Part shown: positions 1 through 10,524 of the stretch, one piece after another
How positions within the stretch are numbered: position 1 is the first letter of the stretch
How the letters are laid out: each line of letters begins with the position of its first letter
DNA from: Rhodoferax sp. U2-2l
GTDB taxonomy: Bacteria; Pseudomonadota; Gammaproteobacteria; Burkholderiales; Burkholderiaceae_C
Direction: 5' to 3'
Length of the DNA stretch: 64,000 bases
Assembly: GCF_020594515.1 (NCBI RefSeq)
Contig: NZ_JAJCTH010000004.1
Coordinates: forward strand, 1 to 64,000
Program-made: the position numbers and the translations under genes
The notes under the pieces: generated by a model
Told to the model about the DNA's origin: nothing
The model's input: the letters and a program-made list of their open reading frames with translations, nothing else
The model's database searches: none

Positions 1-222
1 CGGGCAATATGCACCATTGCTACACCGGTCTTTGCCTGTGCCACGCTCCACCTTGCCACATTTGCAACGCCCGCGCCACGTGTTTCTTCGGAACGATTTG
101 CGGCGCAGGCGGGCCGATTACTTCGCTAACCCCACATGGCCTACCCACAACGTCAGCACCTCAGCGAATGAACCCGGTATTCAACCCCGCCCAAGTCCGT
201 GCTCGGACCATCAAACCCGGCC
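1..222. other. Non-coding stretch at window edge
   Basis: No open frame here has a plausible start, coding-like codon use or a recognisable product. I see no strong hairpin, terminator or repeat. It lies downstream of the penicillin-binding protein gene, which reads leftwards into it, so it probably holds that gene's 3' untranslated region. Confidence 0.5.
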
Positions 223-2628
223 TTAACGCACCGCCTCATCGGGCACCACAGCCGGTGCGGGCACAGACACCGGTGCCACCGGCCCCAAGGTAGGCACGGC
301 GGTCGAGGCTGAAATGGGCGATACCGGCGCACTGGCGGGCAGCGTGACTTGCGACTCCACAAACTCGACCGGTTCACTGGCGGGCACAGCGGGCTCCGGC
401 GCCACCACCTCCTCGTCCGGGATGGGGGCGGGCTGACGCACCGGTTGTGGCACAGGTACGGGCTTGGGCGCCATCAGGCCTTGGGCCCAGTCACGCAAGC
501 CTTTGGCCAGCTGGCTGAAAAAGCCCTCGGGTGGTGCCTCGAAGCGCTCGCGTGGGTCGATCAGCTTGGTCCGCAGCGCCTGGGCGGTGACTTCACCAAC
601 GATCGGCAAGGCGCTGTGCGCGCCCTGGCCCCAGTAGTCGCTGCGCAGCGTGATGCGGCCATCGTTGAAGCCGACCCAGGCACCGGCCACCAGCTGCGGG
701 TGCATCAGGATGAACCAGCCGTCGGTGTTGTCCTGGGTGGTGCCGGTTTTGCCCGCCACATCGGCGCGGATGCCATAGCGGCTGCGGATAGCGACGCCGG
801 TGCCTTTGTCCACCACACCCCGCATGGCGTCGAGCAGCTGGTAGTTCACTTTGGCAGACAAGGCCCGCTGAGGCTGGGCCGGAGCGAACTCGGCCAGCAC
901 CTCACCCTGGCGGTTCTCGATGCGGGTCACCAGCATCGGCGCCAGGTACTGGCCGTCGTGCGCGATGCTGCTGTAGGCGCTGACCATTTCCTTCAAGCTC
1001 ACCGGGCTGGTGCCCAGGGCCAGCGCGGGCACCGCCTCCAGCGGGCTCTCGTTCACCCCCATGGCACGTGCCAGCCGGGCCACCCGCTCGGGGCCCACGG
1101 ACTGCATCAGCTGGGCGGTGATGGTGTTTTTGGAATAGGCCAGCGCATCGCGCAGACGCATGGGTTTGTCGCTGGGCGGGCCGCCGTCGCTGGGGCGCCA
1201 GACTTCACCACCGGGCAGCGGGATCTCCACCGCCTGGTCGATCAGCGTGTCGTCGGGACTCGCGCCCTGGTCGAAGGCGGCGCCGTAGACAAAGGGTTTG
1301 AAGGTGGAGCCGGGCTGGCGCCGTGCCTGTGACACATGGTCAAACGGCTCTTGCGCAAAGTCGCGGCTGCCCACCCAGGCGCGCACCTGCCCGTTGCGCG
1401 GGTCCAGCGCCAGGAAACCGGCCTGCAGCCGGGTTTTCTGCGCGCGCAGTTGGTCCATGAAGCTGCGGTCTTTCAGCAGCGCGTTCAGCACGTCGTCAGC
1501 GTTTTGGCCGGCCTCGACCGCTCGGCGGAATTCCGGTGTTTCGCGTACCAGGGTCTGGACCAGGGCGCTGTCGGGTCCCCAGGCCCGGCGCGGCTGCCAG
1601 GCGGCGTCGGCCAAATTTTGCAGATGGCGGCTTTGGCGCGCCAGCGCCTGGTTGGCCAGGGTCTGCAGGCGTGCGTCAATGGTGGTGTGCACCACCAGGC
1701 CGTCGGCATAGAGGTTGTAGTCGTGGTCGTCGGCCCAATCGATCAGCCATTTGCGCAGCTGCACCGCAAAGTGTGGCACCGGCCCGCTGTCTTCGACCTG
1801 GCGCTCAAAGTCAATGCGCAGCGGGCGTTTGCTCAGGCTGGTGTACTGCGCCGCCTCAAGCTGCCCGCGTTTGACCATCTGCGCCAGCACGGTGTTGCGA
1901 CGCTGCAGCGCCCGCTCGGGGTTGAGCACCGGGTTGTAGTAGCTGTTGCCCTTGAGCATGCCCACCAGCGTGGCGCTCTCCAGCACACTGAGCTGGTCGG
2001 CTGATTTGTCAAAGTAGGTGCGCGCCGCCATCTCGATGCCGTAGGCGTTGTAGAGAAAGGGCACGGTGTTGAGGTAGGTCTCCAGGATCTCGGGCTTGGT
2101 GTAGAGCGCCTCAATCTTGAACGCGGTGATGGCTTCCTTGAGTTTGCGTGTCAGCGTGGGCGCGCGGCCAATCTCCTGCGGAAACAGGTTGCGCGCCAGT
2201 TGCTGGGTCAGGGTTGAGCCGCCTTGCCGGTCACCCGAGAAGGTGTGCAACGCCGCTGAGGCGGTGCGCCGCCAGTCCAGCCCGAAGTGCTCATAAAAGC
2301 GGTGGTCTTCGGTGGCGATCAGCGCGTTGACCACCGAGGGCGACACGTCTTTGAGCGGCACCCAGACCCGGTTGGCCCATTTGAACTCGGTCAGCAACTT
2401 GCCGTCGCTCGACATCACCTGCGCGGGTAAATCGACCTTGGCCTTGCGGATGTCGCTGATGGCAGGTGTGAAAGGAATCAGCAGCAGGGTGTAGACCAGC
2501 AGCAGGGTTGGCAAAGCGGCCAGCGCCCAGAGCAGCTCGCGCCGGGTCGGGCGGCGCCAGCGCTGCAGAAACTCAATCAGAAAAGGGGGGAATCGGGAGG
2601 ATAAGGACACGCAGGAACCAAAGAGCAT
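223..2628 (-). CDS. Class A penicillin-binding protein (bifunctional peptidoglycan synthase)
   Basis: Inner-membrane enzyme that polymerises lipid II glycan strands and cross-links the peptides. From the start chosen here it has 801 residues: a membrane anchor near residues 30-55, a GT51 glycosyltransferase with TEDHRFYEHFGLD (catalytic Glu near 107) and GGSTLTQQLARNLF, then a transpeptidase with PGSTFKPF (catalytic Ser near 441), SKN near 499 and KTGT near 627. The tail is rich in Pro, Val and Ala. The frame stays open to a GTG at 2754, but that extension is the antisense of IS30 transposase remnants, so the ATG at 2628 is more likely. No strong ribosome-binding site is seen at either start. 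I do not assign PBP1A versus PBP1B. Confidence 0.9.
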   Translation of the reverse strand: MLFGSCVSLSSRFPPFLIEFLQRWRRPTRRELLWALAALPTLLLVYTLLLIPFTPAISDIRKAKVDLPAQVMSSDGKLLTEFKWANRVWVPLKDVSPSVVNALIATEDHRFYEHFGLDWRRTASAALHTFSGDRQGGSTLTQQLARNLFPQEIGRAPTLTRKLKEAITAFKIEALYTKPEILETYLNTVPFLYNAYGIEMAARTYFDKSADQLSVLESATLVGMLKGNSYYNPVLNPERALQRRNTVLAQMVKRGQLEAAQYTSLSKRPLRIDFERQVEDSGPVPHFAVQLRKWLIDWADDHDYNLYADGLVVHTTIDARLQTLANQALARQSRHLQNLADAAWQPRRAWGPDSALVQTLVRETPEFRRAVEAGQNADDVLNALLKDRSFMDQLRAQKTRLQAGFLALDPRNGQVRAWVGSRDFAQEPFDHVSQARRQPGSTFKPFVYGAAFDQGASPDDTLIDQAVEIPLPGGEVWRPSDGGPPSDKPMRLRDALAYSKNTITAQLMQSVGPERVARLARAMGVNESPLEAVPALALGTSPVSLKEMVSAYSSIAHDGQYLAPMLVTRIENRQGEVLAEFAPAQPQRALSAKVNYQLLDAMRGVVDKGTGVAIRSRYGIRADVAGKTGTTQDNTDGWFILMHPQLVAGAWVGFNDGRITLRSDYWGQGAHSALPIVGEVTAQALRTKLIDPRERFEAPPEGFFSQLAKGLRDWAQGLMAPKPVPVPQPVRQPAPIPDEEVVAPEPAVPASEPVEFVESQVTLPASAPVSPISASTAVPTLGPVAPVSVPAPAVVPDEAVR

Positions 2629-2734
2629 GGGTTGCCAGGGCAGCCGGATTATCCGCCTGCCCTCCATCGCCCCCACAGCACGCCGCATGACCCGGCACTT
2701 GGCGTGTACCCGCCCAAAGCTGATCGCAGGCAAC

Positions 2735-3040
2735 GCCCTGTTTGATGCCACCACCGCCTTGCTACGCCAGCACTGGTCGCCCCAACAAATCGCCTCCCAC
2801 CTGGCTCAACTGCATGCCACTGAGGCTGCCAAACGCGTCTCGCACGACACTATTTGGAACGTCTGCTGCGCCCAACTGCGCAAAGAGACCGTTGCTTGCC
2901 GGCGCATGGCACGCGCCAGGCACTGGCCTCGCACCAAGGGTGAGGACCGGCGTGGTCAGCCCGCAGACCTGCTGAGCATTCATGTGCGTCCACCCGACAT
3001 GGCGGACAGACAGTCCCCCGGTCACCGGGAGGGGGCCTGA
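2735..3040 (+). pseudogene. IS30-family transposase, N-terminal fragment
   Basis: About 100 residues of a transposase N-terminal region survive, including the QQIA helix and the DRRGQ/SIHVRPP segment. The DDE catalytic residues are missing. The frame runs open from 2627, but the part upstream of about 2735 does not resemble the family and overlaps the opposite-strand penicillin-binding protein start. It cannot encode an active enzyme. Confidence 0.72.
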
Positions 3041-3362
3041 TCTGTCACGCTATGCCCAGGAGCGGCCCGACGCATCGATCCAACAGACTCCCCCGTGTTG
3101 CACTTGGATTTGAAACCGCCAGGGCTCGAGGCCAAGATGGCTCAGATTCTGTGCCGCAATCTGGCGGAAGCCTTCCGACACCCGCCCATCGCTGGCAGCG
3201 GCTTGCCAGAACGTGACGGCGAGCGGGCGGCGCGTTCAGGCAGGCTGTGAAAACGCGCAAATGCCGCCGCGCGGCTGGCGTTCTTTGGGCGAGTCCACGC
3301 CGTGTGAGTACGCTGGCGCACTGAAGCACTCGACGCCATCAGCCACAATCGCGCGAGAAGCT
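2735..3362 (+). mobile_element. Decayed IS30-family insertion sequence remnant
   Basis: The translation of 2735-3040 aligns with the N-terminal half of IS30 transposases (HWSPQQIA, RVSHDTI, RTKGEDRRGQ, SIHVRPP, PGHREG). It hits a stop where the family normally reads GHWEGDLIKG, so a small indel broke the frame. A weaker match to the family's C-terminal region (R-x-LG-x-x-TP-x-E pattern) is seen in another frame at about 3249-3362. The catalytic core between them is not recognisable. No terminal inverted repeats or target duplication were identified. The remnant occupies the gap between the penicillin-binding protein gene and the AsmA-family gene. Confidence 0.7.
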
Positions 3363-3402
3363 GGACACTCCCGGAGCCAGTCACCTGGAAAGTCTGACGT
3401 GT

Positions 3403-5373
3403 ATGGTTTCACCCACCCCTTCGGTATGGCGCCGTTCTTGGCTGCGGGTCGGCGCTGGCCTGTTGGCGCTGGTGCTACTGGCGGTGCTGACCCTCGCGCT
3501 GGTGGGCTGGAACTGGCTGCGCGCGCCGGTGGAGCGTCTGGTCCTGGAAAAAACCGGCCGCGCGCTGGTGATCAGCGGTGACCTGAGCGTCGATTTTGGC
3601 TGGCCGGTGGTGCGCCTGCACGCGGCCGGCGTGCGCTTTGCCAACCCGGCCTGGGCGCAAGAACAACAGATGGTGACGGCTGAAGGCGTGGCGGTCAGTG
3701 TCGATCTGCCCGCGCTGCTGCAGCGCACCGTGGCCTTCACCGAAGTGCGCCTGGACCAGGCCGCCATTTTTCTGGAACAGGCGACCGACGGGCGCAAAAG
3801 CTGGCTGCTGGACCTCAACCAGCAGGACGAAACCGCACGCATCCACATCGGGCGCGTGACACTGAGCCAAGGAACGCTGGGGTATGACGATGTGCGCCAA
3901 AAAACCAGCATCCGCGCCCAACTCTCCACGACCGCTGGTGTGGACACGGGCCCAACCGGGCTGGATCTGACTTTCTCAGCCACCGGCCAGTTCAAAGGCC
4001 TGCCGGTCAAGGCGCAGGGCAGCGGTGGGCCGGTGCTGGCGCTGCGTGACACCAGCCAGCCGTATCCGCTCAAACTGAGCGCCAGCGTCGGCCCGACCCG
4101 CGTGGAGGTGGACGGCACCCTCACCGGCTTGCTGGCGTTGTCGGCGGTGGACATGCAGATGGCGCTGCGCGGCGGCAGCCTGGAGCAGCTCTACCCGCTG
4201 CTGGGCATCGCTTTTCCGGCGACGCGGGCCTACACCGCCGAAGGACGTTTGATCCACACGGACCAGCGCTGGCGTTTTGAGCAATTTGCCGGTCGCATTG
4301 GCGCCAGCGACATCGCCGGGTTCGTCCAGGTGGAAACCGGTGGCAAGCGGCCCGCCTTGCGCGCCGACCTGACCGCCAAAGTGCTGGCACTGGACGATCT
4401 GGGCCCGCTGATCGGCGCCCGCACCGGCAGTGTCACCCGGGCGGTGGCCGACCCGCTGGCCAAACGCCGGGTGTTGCCCGACTTGCCGTTCAACGCGGCG
4501 CGCTGGAACTCGGTCGATGCCGAGGTACAGCTCACCGCCAAGACCCTGCGCCGCGCCCAAGCCCTGCCGCTGGAAGACCTCACGGCGCACGTGAGTCTGC
4601 GCGATTCGGTGCTGACGCTGGACCCGCTCAACTTTGGCCTGGCGGGCGGTGAGCTGCAGACCCGCATCACGCTCGATGGCCGCAAAACGCCGATCCAGGC
4701 GACGGTGCAGCTGCGGGCGCGCAAGCTGTTGCTGTCCAAACTGTTCCCCACGGTGGACCTGACCCAGGCCAGCATCGGCCAGATGAACGGCGAGTTCAGT
4801 CTGACCGGCAGCGGCAACTCGGTGGGCAAGATGCTGGCCAGTGCCGACGGCAAGGTTGCTCTGGTGGTGGCGGGCGGCCAGATCAGCCGGCTGATGATGG
4901 AAAAAGCCGGCCTGCATCTGTGGGAAATCCTGCAGCTCAACCTGACCGGCGACAAGCTGGTGAAACTGCGTTGCGCGGTGGCCGACTTCAACGTCAAAGC
5001 CGGCACCATGCAGACCGAGGCACTGGTGTTCGACACCCAGATCACCACGCTGCTGGGCACCGGCAGCATCAACCTTGCGCGAGAAACGCTGGACCTGACG
5101 CTGACCCCCAAAACCAAGGCCACCAGCCCGGTCGCCTTGCGCAGCCCGATCTACATTCGCGGCAGCTTTGCCCAACCCCAGGTCAGCATCGACACCGGCC
5201 GGGTGGCAGCGCGTGCCGTTGGCGCCGTGGCGCTGGGCCTGGTCAACCCGCTGCTGGCCTTGTTGCCGCTGATCGACGCGGGCCCCGGTCAGGACAGCGA
5301 TTGCGGCCAGTTGGTGCGCGACGCCCGGGTCGGGCCGCGCGCATCGGGCAATCCAGCCAAAGCTCAGAAGTAG
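3403..5373 (+). CDS. AsmA-family protein
   Basis: 656 residues with a short cytoplasmic N-terminus and one membrane helix near residues 13-35, followed by a long repetitive beta-rich periplasmic region with the usual AsmA opening: a Leu-rich anchor, then a 'GRALVISGDLSVDFGWPVV' type segment. The C-terminal half has the AsmA pattern of Leu/Thr-rich strands and a final region of the type S-P-x-x-I-R-G-S-F-A-x-P. Family members are placed in envelope lipid homeostasis or transport between membranes; the exact cargo is unknown. The gene is monocistronic as far as can be seen, with the IS30 relic upstream and a transporter gene 97 bases downstream. Confidence 0.85.
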   Translation: MVSPTPSVWRRSWLRVGAGLLALVLLAVLTLALVGWNWLRAPVERLVLEKTGRALVISGDLSVDFGWPVVRLHAAGVRFANPAWAQEQQMVTAEGVAVSVDLPALLQRTVAFTEVRLDQAAIFLEQATDGRKSWLLDLNQQDETARIHIGRVTLSQGTLGYDDVRQKTSIRAQLSTTAGVDTGPTGLDLTFSATGQFKGLPVKAQGSGGPVLALRDTSQPYPLKLSASVGPTRVEVDGTLTGLLALSAVDMQMALRGGSLEQLYPLLGIAFPATRAYTAEGRLIHTDQRWRFEQFAGRIGASDIAGFVQVETGGKRPALRADLTAKVLALDDLGPLIGARTGSVTRAVADPLAKRRVLPDLPFNAARWNSVDAEVQLTAKTLRRAQALPLEDLTAHVSLRDSVLTLDPLNFGLAGGELQTRITLDGRKTPIQATVQLRARKLLLSKLFPTVDLTQASIGQMNGEFSLTGSGNSVGKMLASADGKVALVVAGGQISRLMMEKAGLHLWEILQLNLTGDKLVKLRCAVADFNVKAGTMQTEALVFDTQITTLLGTGSINLARETLDLTLTPKTKATSPVALRSPIYIRGSFAQPQVSIDTGRVAARAVGAVALGLVNPLLALLPLIDAGPGQDSDCGQLVRDARVGPRASGNPAKAQK

Positions 5374-5470
5374 CCGCCAAGCGCTGACGCTGCGTGACTC
5401 TTGTCACCGTCGTTTTGATACCCGGGCAAGTACCATGATTTCCAGCGTTTTTCACTGGAGATGAGTGACC

Positions 5471-6475
5471 ATGAGCACCCCCGCCGCACCTGCTGCCGCA
5501 TCCGCCAATGCCCCCACCGCCGCACACGGCCATCTGGAACACCTGCCGGTGTCGATGTTTTCGATCGTCATGGGGCTGGCCGGCACCACCATCGCACTGG
5601 AAAAGGCCGAGCAGTTATGGGGCTGGTCGGTGTCTCCCAGTGCGGTGTTGCTGGCCGTGACCGCGCTGGTGTTTGCCGCCATCAGCCTGGCTTACCTGGC
5701 CAAGTTCGTGCTGCACCGCCAGCATGTGGTGGCCGAGTTCAACCATCCGATTCGGCTGAGCTTTTTCCCGGCCATGTCGATTGGTTTGCTGCTGCTGGCC
5801 ATAGCCGTCATGCGCCACGCGCCCGGTGTGTCGCTGGTTTTGTGGGCCGTGGGCGCTGCGGCGCAACTGCTGTTCACGCTGGCCGTCCTGTCGGCCTGGA
5901 TGCACCACGACAAGTTTCAGGTGCAGCACAGCAACCCGGCCTGGTTCATCCCGATTGTGGGCAACATCCTGGTGCCGGTGGCCGGGGTGCCGCTGGGTTA
6001 TCAGGAGGTGTCGTGGTTCTCCTTCAGCGTCGGGCTGATGATGTGGACACCGCTGCTGGCGGTGCTGTTGAACCGGTTCTTCTTTCACCCGATGCTGCCT
6101 GCCAAACTGCTGCCCACGCTGTTCATCCTGATCGCGCCACCCGCGGTGGGTTGTCTCTCCTGGGTCAAGCTGCACAACGGGGTGGTGGATGATGTGGCGC
6201 GTATCCTGTATTACTTTGGCCTGTTCATCACCTTGCTGCTGCTGTCGCAGGCCAGGCACTTCTGGAAGCTGGCCTTTGCCCTGCCGTGGTGGGCCTACAC
6301 CTTCCCCGTGGCGGCCATGACCCTGGCCACCTCTGTCATGCTGGAGCAGGTCGGCGGCGGCTTTTTTGCCGCGCTGTTTGTTGTGCTGTTGACGGCGCTG
6401 GTGCTGCTGGTGACGCTGATCAGTGTTCGCACCGTGATCGCCATGCAACGCGACCAGATTTGCGTGCCCGAATAA
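5471..6475 (+). CDS. SLAC1/TDT (TehA-type) family membrane transporter
   Basis: 334 residues with about ten hydrophobic helices and very short loops, typical of the TehA/SLAC1 anion channel and C4-dicarboxylate (TDT) fold. The opening segment, with SMFSIVMGLAGT shortly after a low-complexity Ala/Thr-rich N-terminus, fits the first transmembrane helix of the family. The ATG at 5471 has GGAG ten bases upstream; an in-frame GTG at 5465 is too close to that site. Substrate cannot be inferred; relatives move chloride, nitrate, tellurite or malate. Neighbours give no pathway clue. Confidence 0.82.
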   Translation: MSTPAAPAAASANAPTAAHGHLEHLPVSMFSIVMGLAGTTIALEKAEQLWGWSVSPSAVLLAVTALVFAAISLAYLAKFVLHRQHVVAEFNHPIRLSFFPAMSIGLLLLAIAVMRHAPGVSLVLWAVGAAAQLLFTLAVLSAWMHHDKFQVQHSNPAWFIPIVGNILVPVAGVPLGYQEVSWFSFSVGLMMWTPLLAVLLNRFFFHPMLPAKLLPTLFILIAPPAVGCLSWVKLHNGVVDDVARILYYFGLFITLLLLSQARHFWKLAFALPWWAYTFPVAAMTLATSVMLEQVGGGFFAALFVVLLTALVLLVTLISVRTVIAMQRDQICVPE

Positions 6476-6676
6476 GGCCACTGTGCCGCCGTCGCCAGCC
6501 CCGGTGGCGTCATCAATCGTGACAGTTGCCTGCCGCTGATGGATAGAAGCGGGGCTTATCGCGCCTGAAAGCAGCCGCCAAAACCTACCTGATGGGCGCC
6601 TAAGTCAATAGAATTGAAAGTTGCCTGCGGTAGCGACGCAGCGACAGGGTGTAGTGAAACCATGAAGGGCCAACAC

Positions 6677-7987
6677 ATGACAGACTTTGACGAATCCTCG
6701 TTCGGCTCACGCAACGAGCGTGACCCCCGACTTGTCAGCCACTTGACACGCAACACCTTCGCCATGGTACTGGCGGGCGGGCGCGGCAGCCGCCTGCGCG
6801 AACTGACCGACTGGCGCTCCAAACCCGCGGTGCCCTTTGGCGGCAAGTTCCGCATCATCGATTTCACCCTGTCCAACTGTGTCAATTCGGGCGTGCGCCG
6901 CGTGGGTGTGGCCACCCAGTACAAATCACAAAGCCTGATCCGGCATCTGCAGCTGGGCTGGAGTTTTCTGGATGGCCGCCTGGGCGAGTTCATCGAGATC
7001 ATGCCCGCACAGCAGCAAGTGGATGAGTCCCATTGGTACCAGGGCACGGCGGACGCGGTGTTCCAGAACCTGCGCGAAATCCGCCACGCCAACCCGGAAT
7101 ATGTGCTGATCCTCTCGGGCGACCACATCTACCGCATGGACTACGGCCGCCTGCTGTTGGGCCACGTCGAGAGCAAGGCCGACATGACCGTGGCCTGTAT
7201 CGAGGTGCCCCTCAAGGACGCCAGCGAATTTGGTGTGATGGCGGTCAACGACGAGGGTCGCGTGGTGGAGTTCCAGGAAAAACCTGCCAACCCGCCGCCC
7301 ATGCCTGGCAACCCGGACATGGCGCTGGCCAGCATGGGGGTGTATGTGTTCAACGCCCGCTTCCTGTTCGAGCAGCTCAACCGCGACGCCGACGACCCCA
7401 AGTCCAACCACGATTTCGGCAAGAACATCATCCCGCACTGCGTCAAGCGCTACCGCACCTTTGCGCAAAACTTCTCCGAGAGTTGTGTGCAAGAGCCCGG
7501 CAAACCGCCGTATTGGCGCGATGTGGGCACGCTGGACGCCTATTGGTCCGCCAACATGGACCTGGTGGAAGTCACCCCCGACCTGAACCTGTACGACGAG
7601 AACTGGCCCATCTGGACCTGGCAAGAGCAGCGCCCGCCGGCCAAGTTTGTGTTTGATGACGAAACCCGGCGCGGCAGCGCGGTGGACTCCACCGTGTCAG
7701 GCGGCTGCATCATCAGCGGGGCCACGGTGCGCCACTCGATGCTGTTCTCAGGGGTGCACGTGCACAGTTACTCGCTGGTGGAAGACTCGGTGGTCCTGCC
7801 CAATGTGCAAATTGACCGCCACTGCATCGTCAAGAAATGTATTCTGGACCGGGGCTGCCACCTGCCCGAAGGCACCCAGATTGGCGTCGACCACGAGGCG
7901 GACCGCAAGCGCTTTCACGTGACTGAGACCGGCATCACGCTGGTCACACCCGCCATGTTGGGCCAACTGAAAGACACCATCCGCTGA
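6677..7987 (+). CDS. glgC: Glucose-1-phosphate adenylyltransferase
   Basis: Makes ADP-glucose from ATP and glucose-1-phosphate, the committed step of bacterial glycogen synthesis. The 436-residue protein has the nucleotide-binding signature [10 protein letters not shown] at 31-40, [15 protein letters not shown] after it, [10 protein letters not shown] in the catalytic centre, and a C-terminal left-handed beta-helix. Length matches the family. In-frame starts exist at 6614 (TTG), 6662 and 6677; the last is preceded by GAAGGG at good spacing. No other glg genes are in this window, so the partner synthase and branching enzyme must be elsewhere. Confidence 0.95.
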   Translation: MTDFDESSFGSRNERDPRLVSHLTRNTFAMVLAGGRGSRLRELTDWRSKPAVPFGGKFRIIDFTLSNCVNSGVRRVGVATQYKSQSLIRHLQLGWSFLDGRLGEFIEIMPAQQQVDESHWYQGTADAVFQNLREIRHANPEYVLILSGDHIYRMDYGRLLLGHVESKADMTVACIEVPLKDASEFGVMAVNDEGRVVEFQEKPANPPPMPGNPDMALASMGVYVFNARFLFEQLNRDADDPKSNHDFGKNIIPHCVKRYRTFAQNFSESCVQEPGKPPYWRDVGTLDAYWSANMDLVEVTPDLNLYDENWPIWTWQEQRPPAKFVFDDETRRGSAVDSTVSGGCIISGATVRHSMLFSGVHVHSYSLVEDSVVLPNVQIDRHCIVKKCILDRGCHLPEGTQIGVDHEADRKRFHVTETGITLVTPAMLGQLKDTIR

Positions 7988-8034
7988 CACCCACCAAGAG
8001 ACCAGCGCCCAACTGGCGCGGGTCCAGCCCAATG

Positions 8035-8069
8035 AAAAAAGGCCCGACTGCCATGCAGCCGGGCCTTTT
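8035..8069. terminator. Bidirectional intrinsic terminator between glgC and gapA
   Basis: An A-run is followed by ggcccg (8041-8046), a short spacer, cgggcc (8060-8065) and a T-run. The hairpin sits exactly between two convergent genes, so it can end transcription from both sides. Confidence 0.88.
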
Positions 8070-8087
8070 GATTGGGTGTGACCCGAA

Positions 8088-9173
<1,086 letters not shown>

Positions 9174-9303
9174 CTATTTTACCGATCACCAGCACGGCTG
9201 GGAACATGCGGGTAACACGCCCGCCTGACGCGCACCCGACAGCACCGGCGGGCCAGGCCGTGGGCTATGCTTGCGGCCCCGCCAGCAACCACAAGCCCCT
9301 GCC

Positions 9304-10425
9304 ATGAGCCTGCTTTTTTCGCCCTTGCATCTGCCCTCGCCACGCGGTGGCCTCACCCTGCCCAACCGTCTGGTGGTGGCGCCGATGTGCCAGTACCAGG
9401 CCGTCAAGGGTTGCGCCACCGACTGGCACCTGATGCATTGGGGCAACCTGCTCAACAGCGGCGCGGCGATGTTCACCATCGAAGCCACCGCCGTGCTGCC
9501 AGAAGGCCGCATCACCCCGGCGTGCCTGGGGTTATGGGACGACAGCACCGAGGCCGCGCTGGCCGACCACCTGCAGCGCGCCCGCGCGCTGGCGCCCCAC
9601 ACCGCGGTGTGCATCCAGCTGGCCCACGCCGGGCGCAAGGCGTCGAGTGCCGTGCCTTGGCAGGGCGGGCAACTGCTGTCACCGGAACAAGGTGGCTGGC
9701 CCACCGTGGCGCCCTCTGCCTTGCCCCATTCACCTACCGAGGCAGCACCGACCGAGATCAGCGCGGCTGAGCTGGTGCGCATCCGCGAGGCATTTGTGAC
9801 TGCCGCGCAGCGCGCCCAGCGCATCGGCATGGACGCGATTGAACTGCACGGTGCCCATGGCTATTTGTTGCACCAGTTTCTGTCGCCGCTGGCGAACCAG
9901 CGCAGCGATGCGTATGGCGGCTCGTTGGAGAACCGCATCCGTTTTCCACTGGAAGTGTTCCAGGCGGTGCGCGCGGCCTACGACGGCGTGTTGGGTCTGC
10001 GCCTGTCGGCCTCTGACTGGGTGGACGGCGGCTGGGACTTATCCCAAAGTGAAGCCTTCTGCCAGCAACTCAAGGCGGCGGGCTGCGACTTCATCCACGT
10101 CTCGTCGGGCGGTGTTTCACCCTTGCAAAAAATCACGCTGGGGGCAGGCTACCAGGTACCGTTGGCCAAAAGTGTTCGCGCCAGCAGCGGCATGGTGACC
10201 ACCGCTGTGGGCTTGATCACCGAACCGGCCCAGGCCGAAGCCGTTCTGCAAGCCGGTGACGCCGATCTGGTGGCGCTGGCGCGGGCCTTCTTGTACGAGC
10301 CGCGCTGGGGCTGGCATGCGGCAGCCGCACTAGGCGGTACGGTGGCGGCCTTCCCGTCGTATTGGCGCTGCCTGCCACGCGCAGCGCAGGCGGTGTTTGG
10401 CCAAGTATCGGTGGGTATGCGCTAA
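9304..10425 (+). CDS. NADH:flavin oxidoreductase, Old Yellow Enzyme family (YqjM/NamA-like)
   Basis: FMN-dependent ene-reductase that reduces activated C=C bonds with NAD(P)H. The 373-residue TIM-barrel protein shows PMCQYQ with Cys29 (equivalent to the redox-tuning Cys of YqjM), QLAHAGRKAS at 105-114, HGAHGYLLHQFLSPL from 182 with the paired substrate-binding His residues, and NQRSDAYGGSLENR. These place it in the thermophilic-like (YqjM) class rather than the classical OYE class. Physiological substrate is unknown; it may act in detoxification. Confidence 0.9.
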   Translation: MSLLFSPLHLPSPRGGLTLPNRLVVAPMCQYQAVKGCATDWHLMHWGNLLNSGAAMFTIEATAVLPEGRITPACLGLWDDSTEAALADHLQRARALAPHTAVCIQLAHAGRKASSAVPWQGGQLLSPEQGGWPTVAPSALPHSPTEAAPTEISAAELVRIREAFVTAAQRAQRIGMDAIELHGAHGYLLHQFLSPLANQRSDAYGGSLENRIRFPLEVFQAVRAAYDGVLGLRLSASDWVDGGWDLSQSEAFCQQLKAAGCDFIHVSSGGVSPLQKITLGAGYQVPLAKSVRASSGMVTTAVGLITEPAQAEAVLQAGDADLVALARAFLYEPRWGWHAAAALGGTVAAFPSYWRCLPRAAQAVFGQVSVGMR

Positions 10426-10454
10426 CTGTTTGAGCGCGTGGGGTCGTCGCGGCC

Positions 10455-10472
10455 CTGTCACAAAAGTTTCAT
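10455..10472 (+). promoter_or_regulatory. PHO-box-like PhoB site upstream of phoX
   Basis: ctgtcacaaaagtttcat agrees with the enterobacterial PHO-box consensus (CTGTCAT, 4-nt spacer, CTGTCAT) at about 15 of 18 positions, with the two heptamers in the correct 11-base register. It lies 53 bases before the phoX start. Gene content (an alkaline phosphatase) independently predicts PhoB control. Confidence 0.72.
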
Positions 10473-10524
10473 GCTGGGCGGGAACACTCGCTGGGTTATT
10501 CCATCAACCTACGAGGCCCCGACC

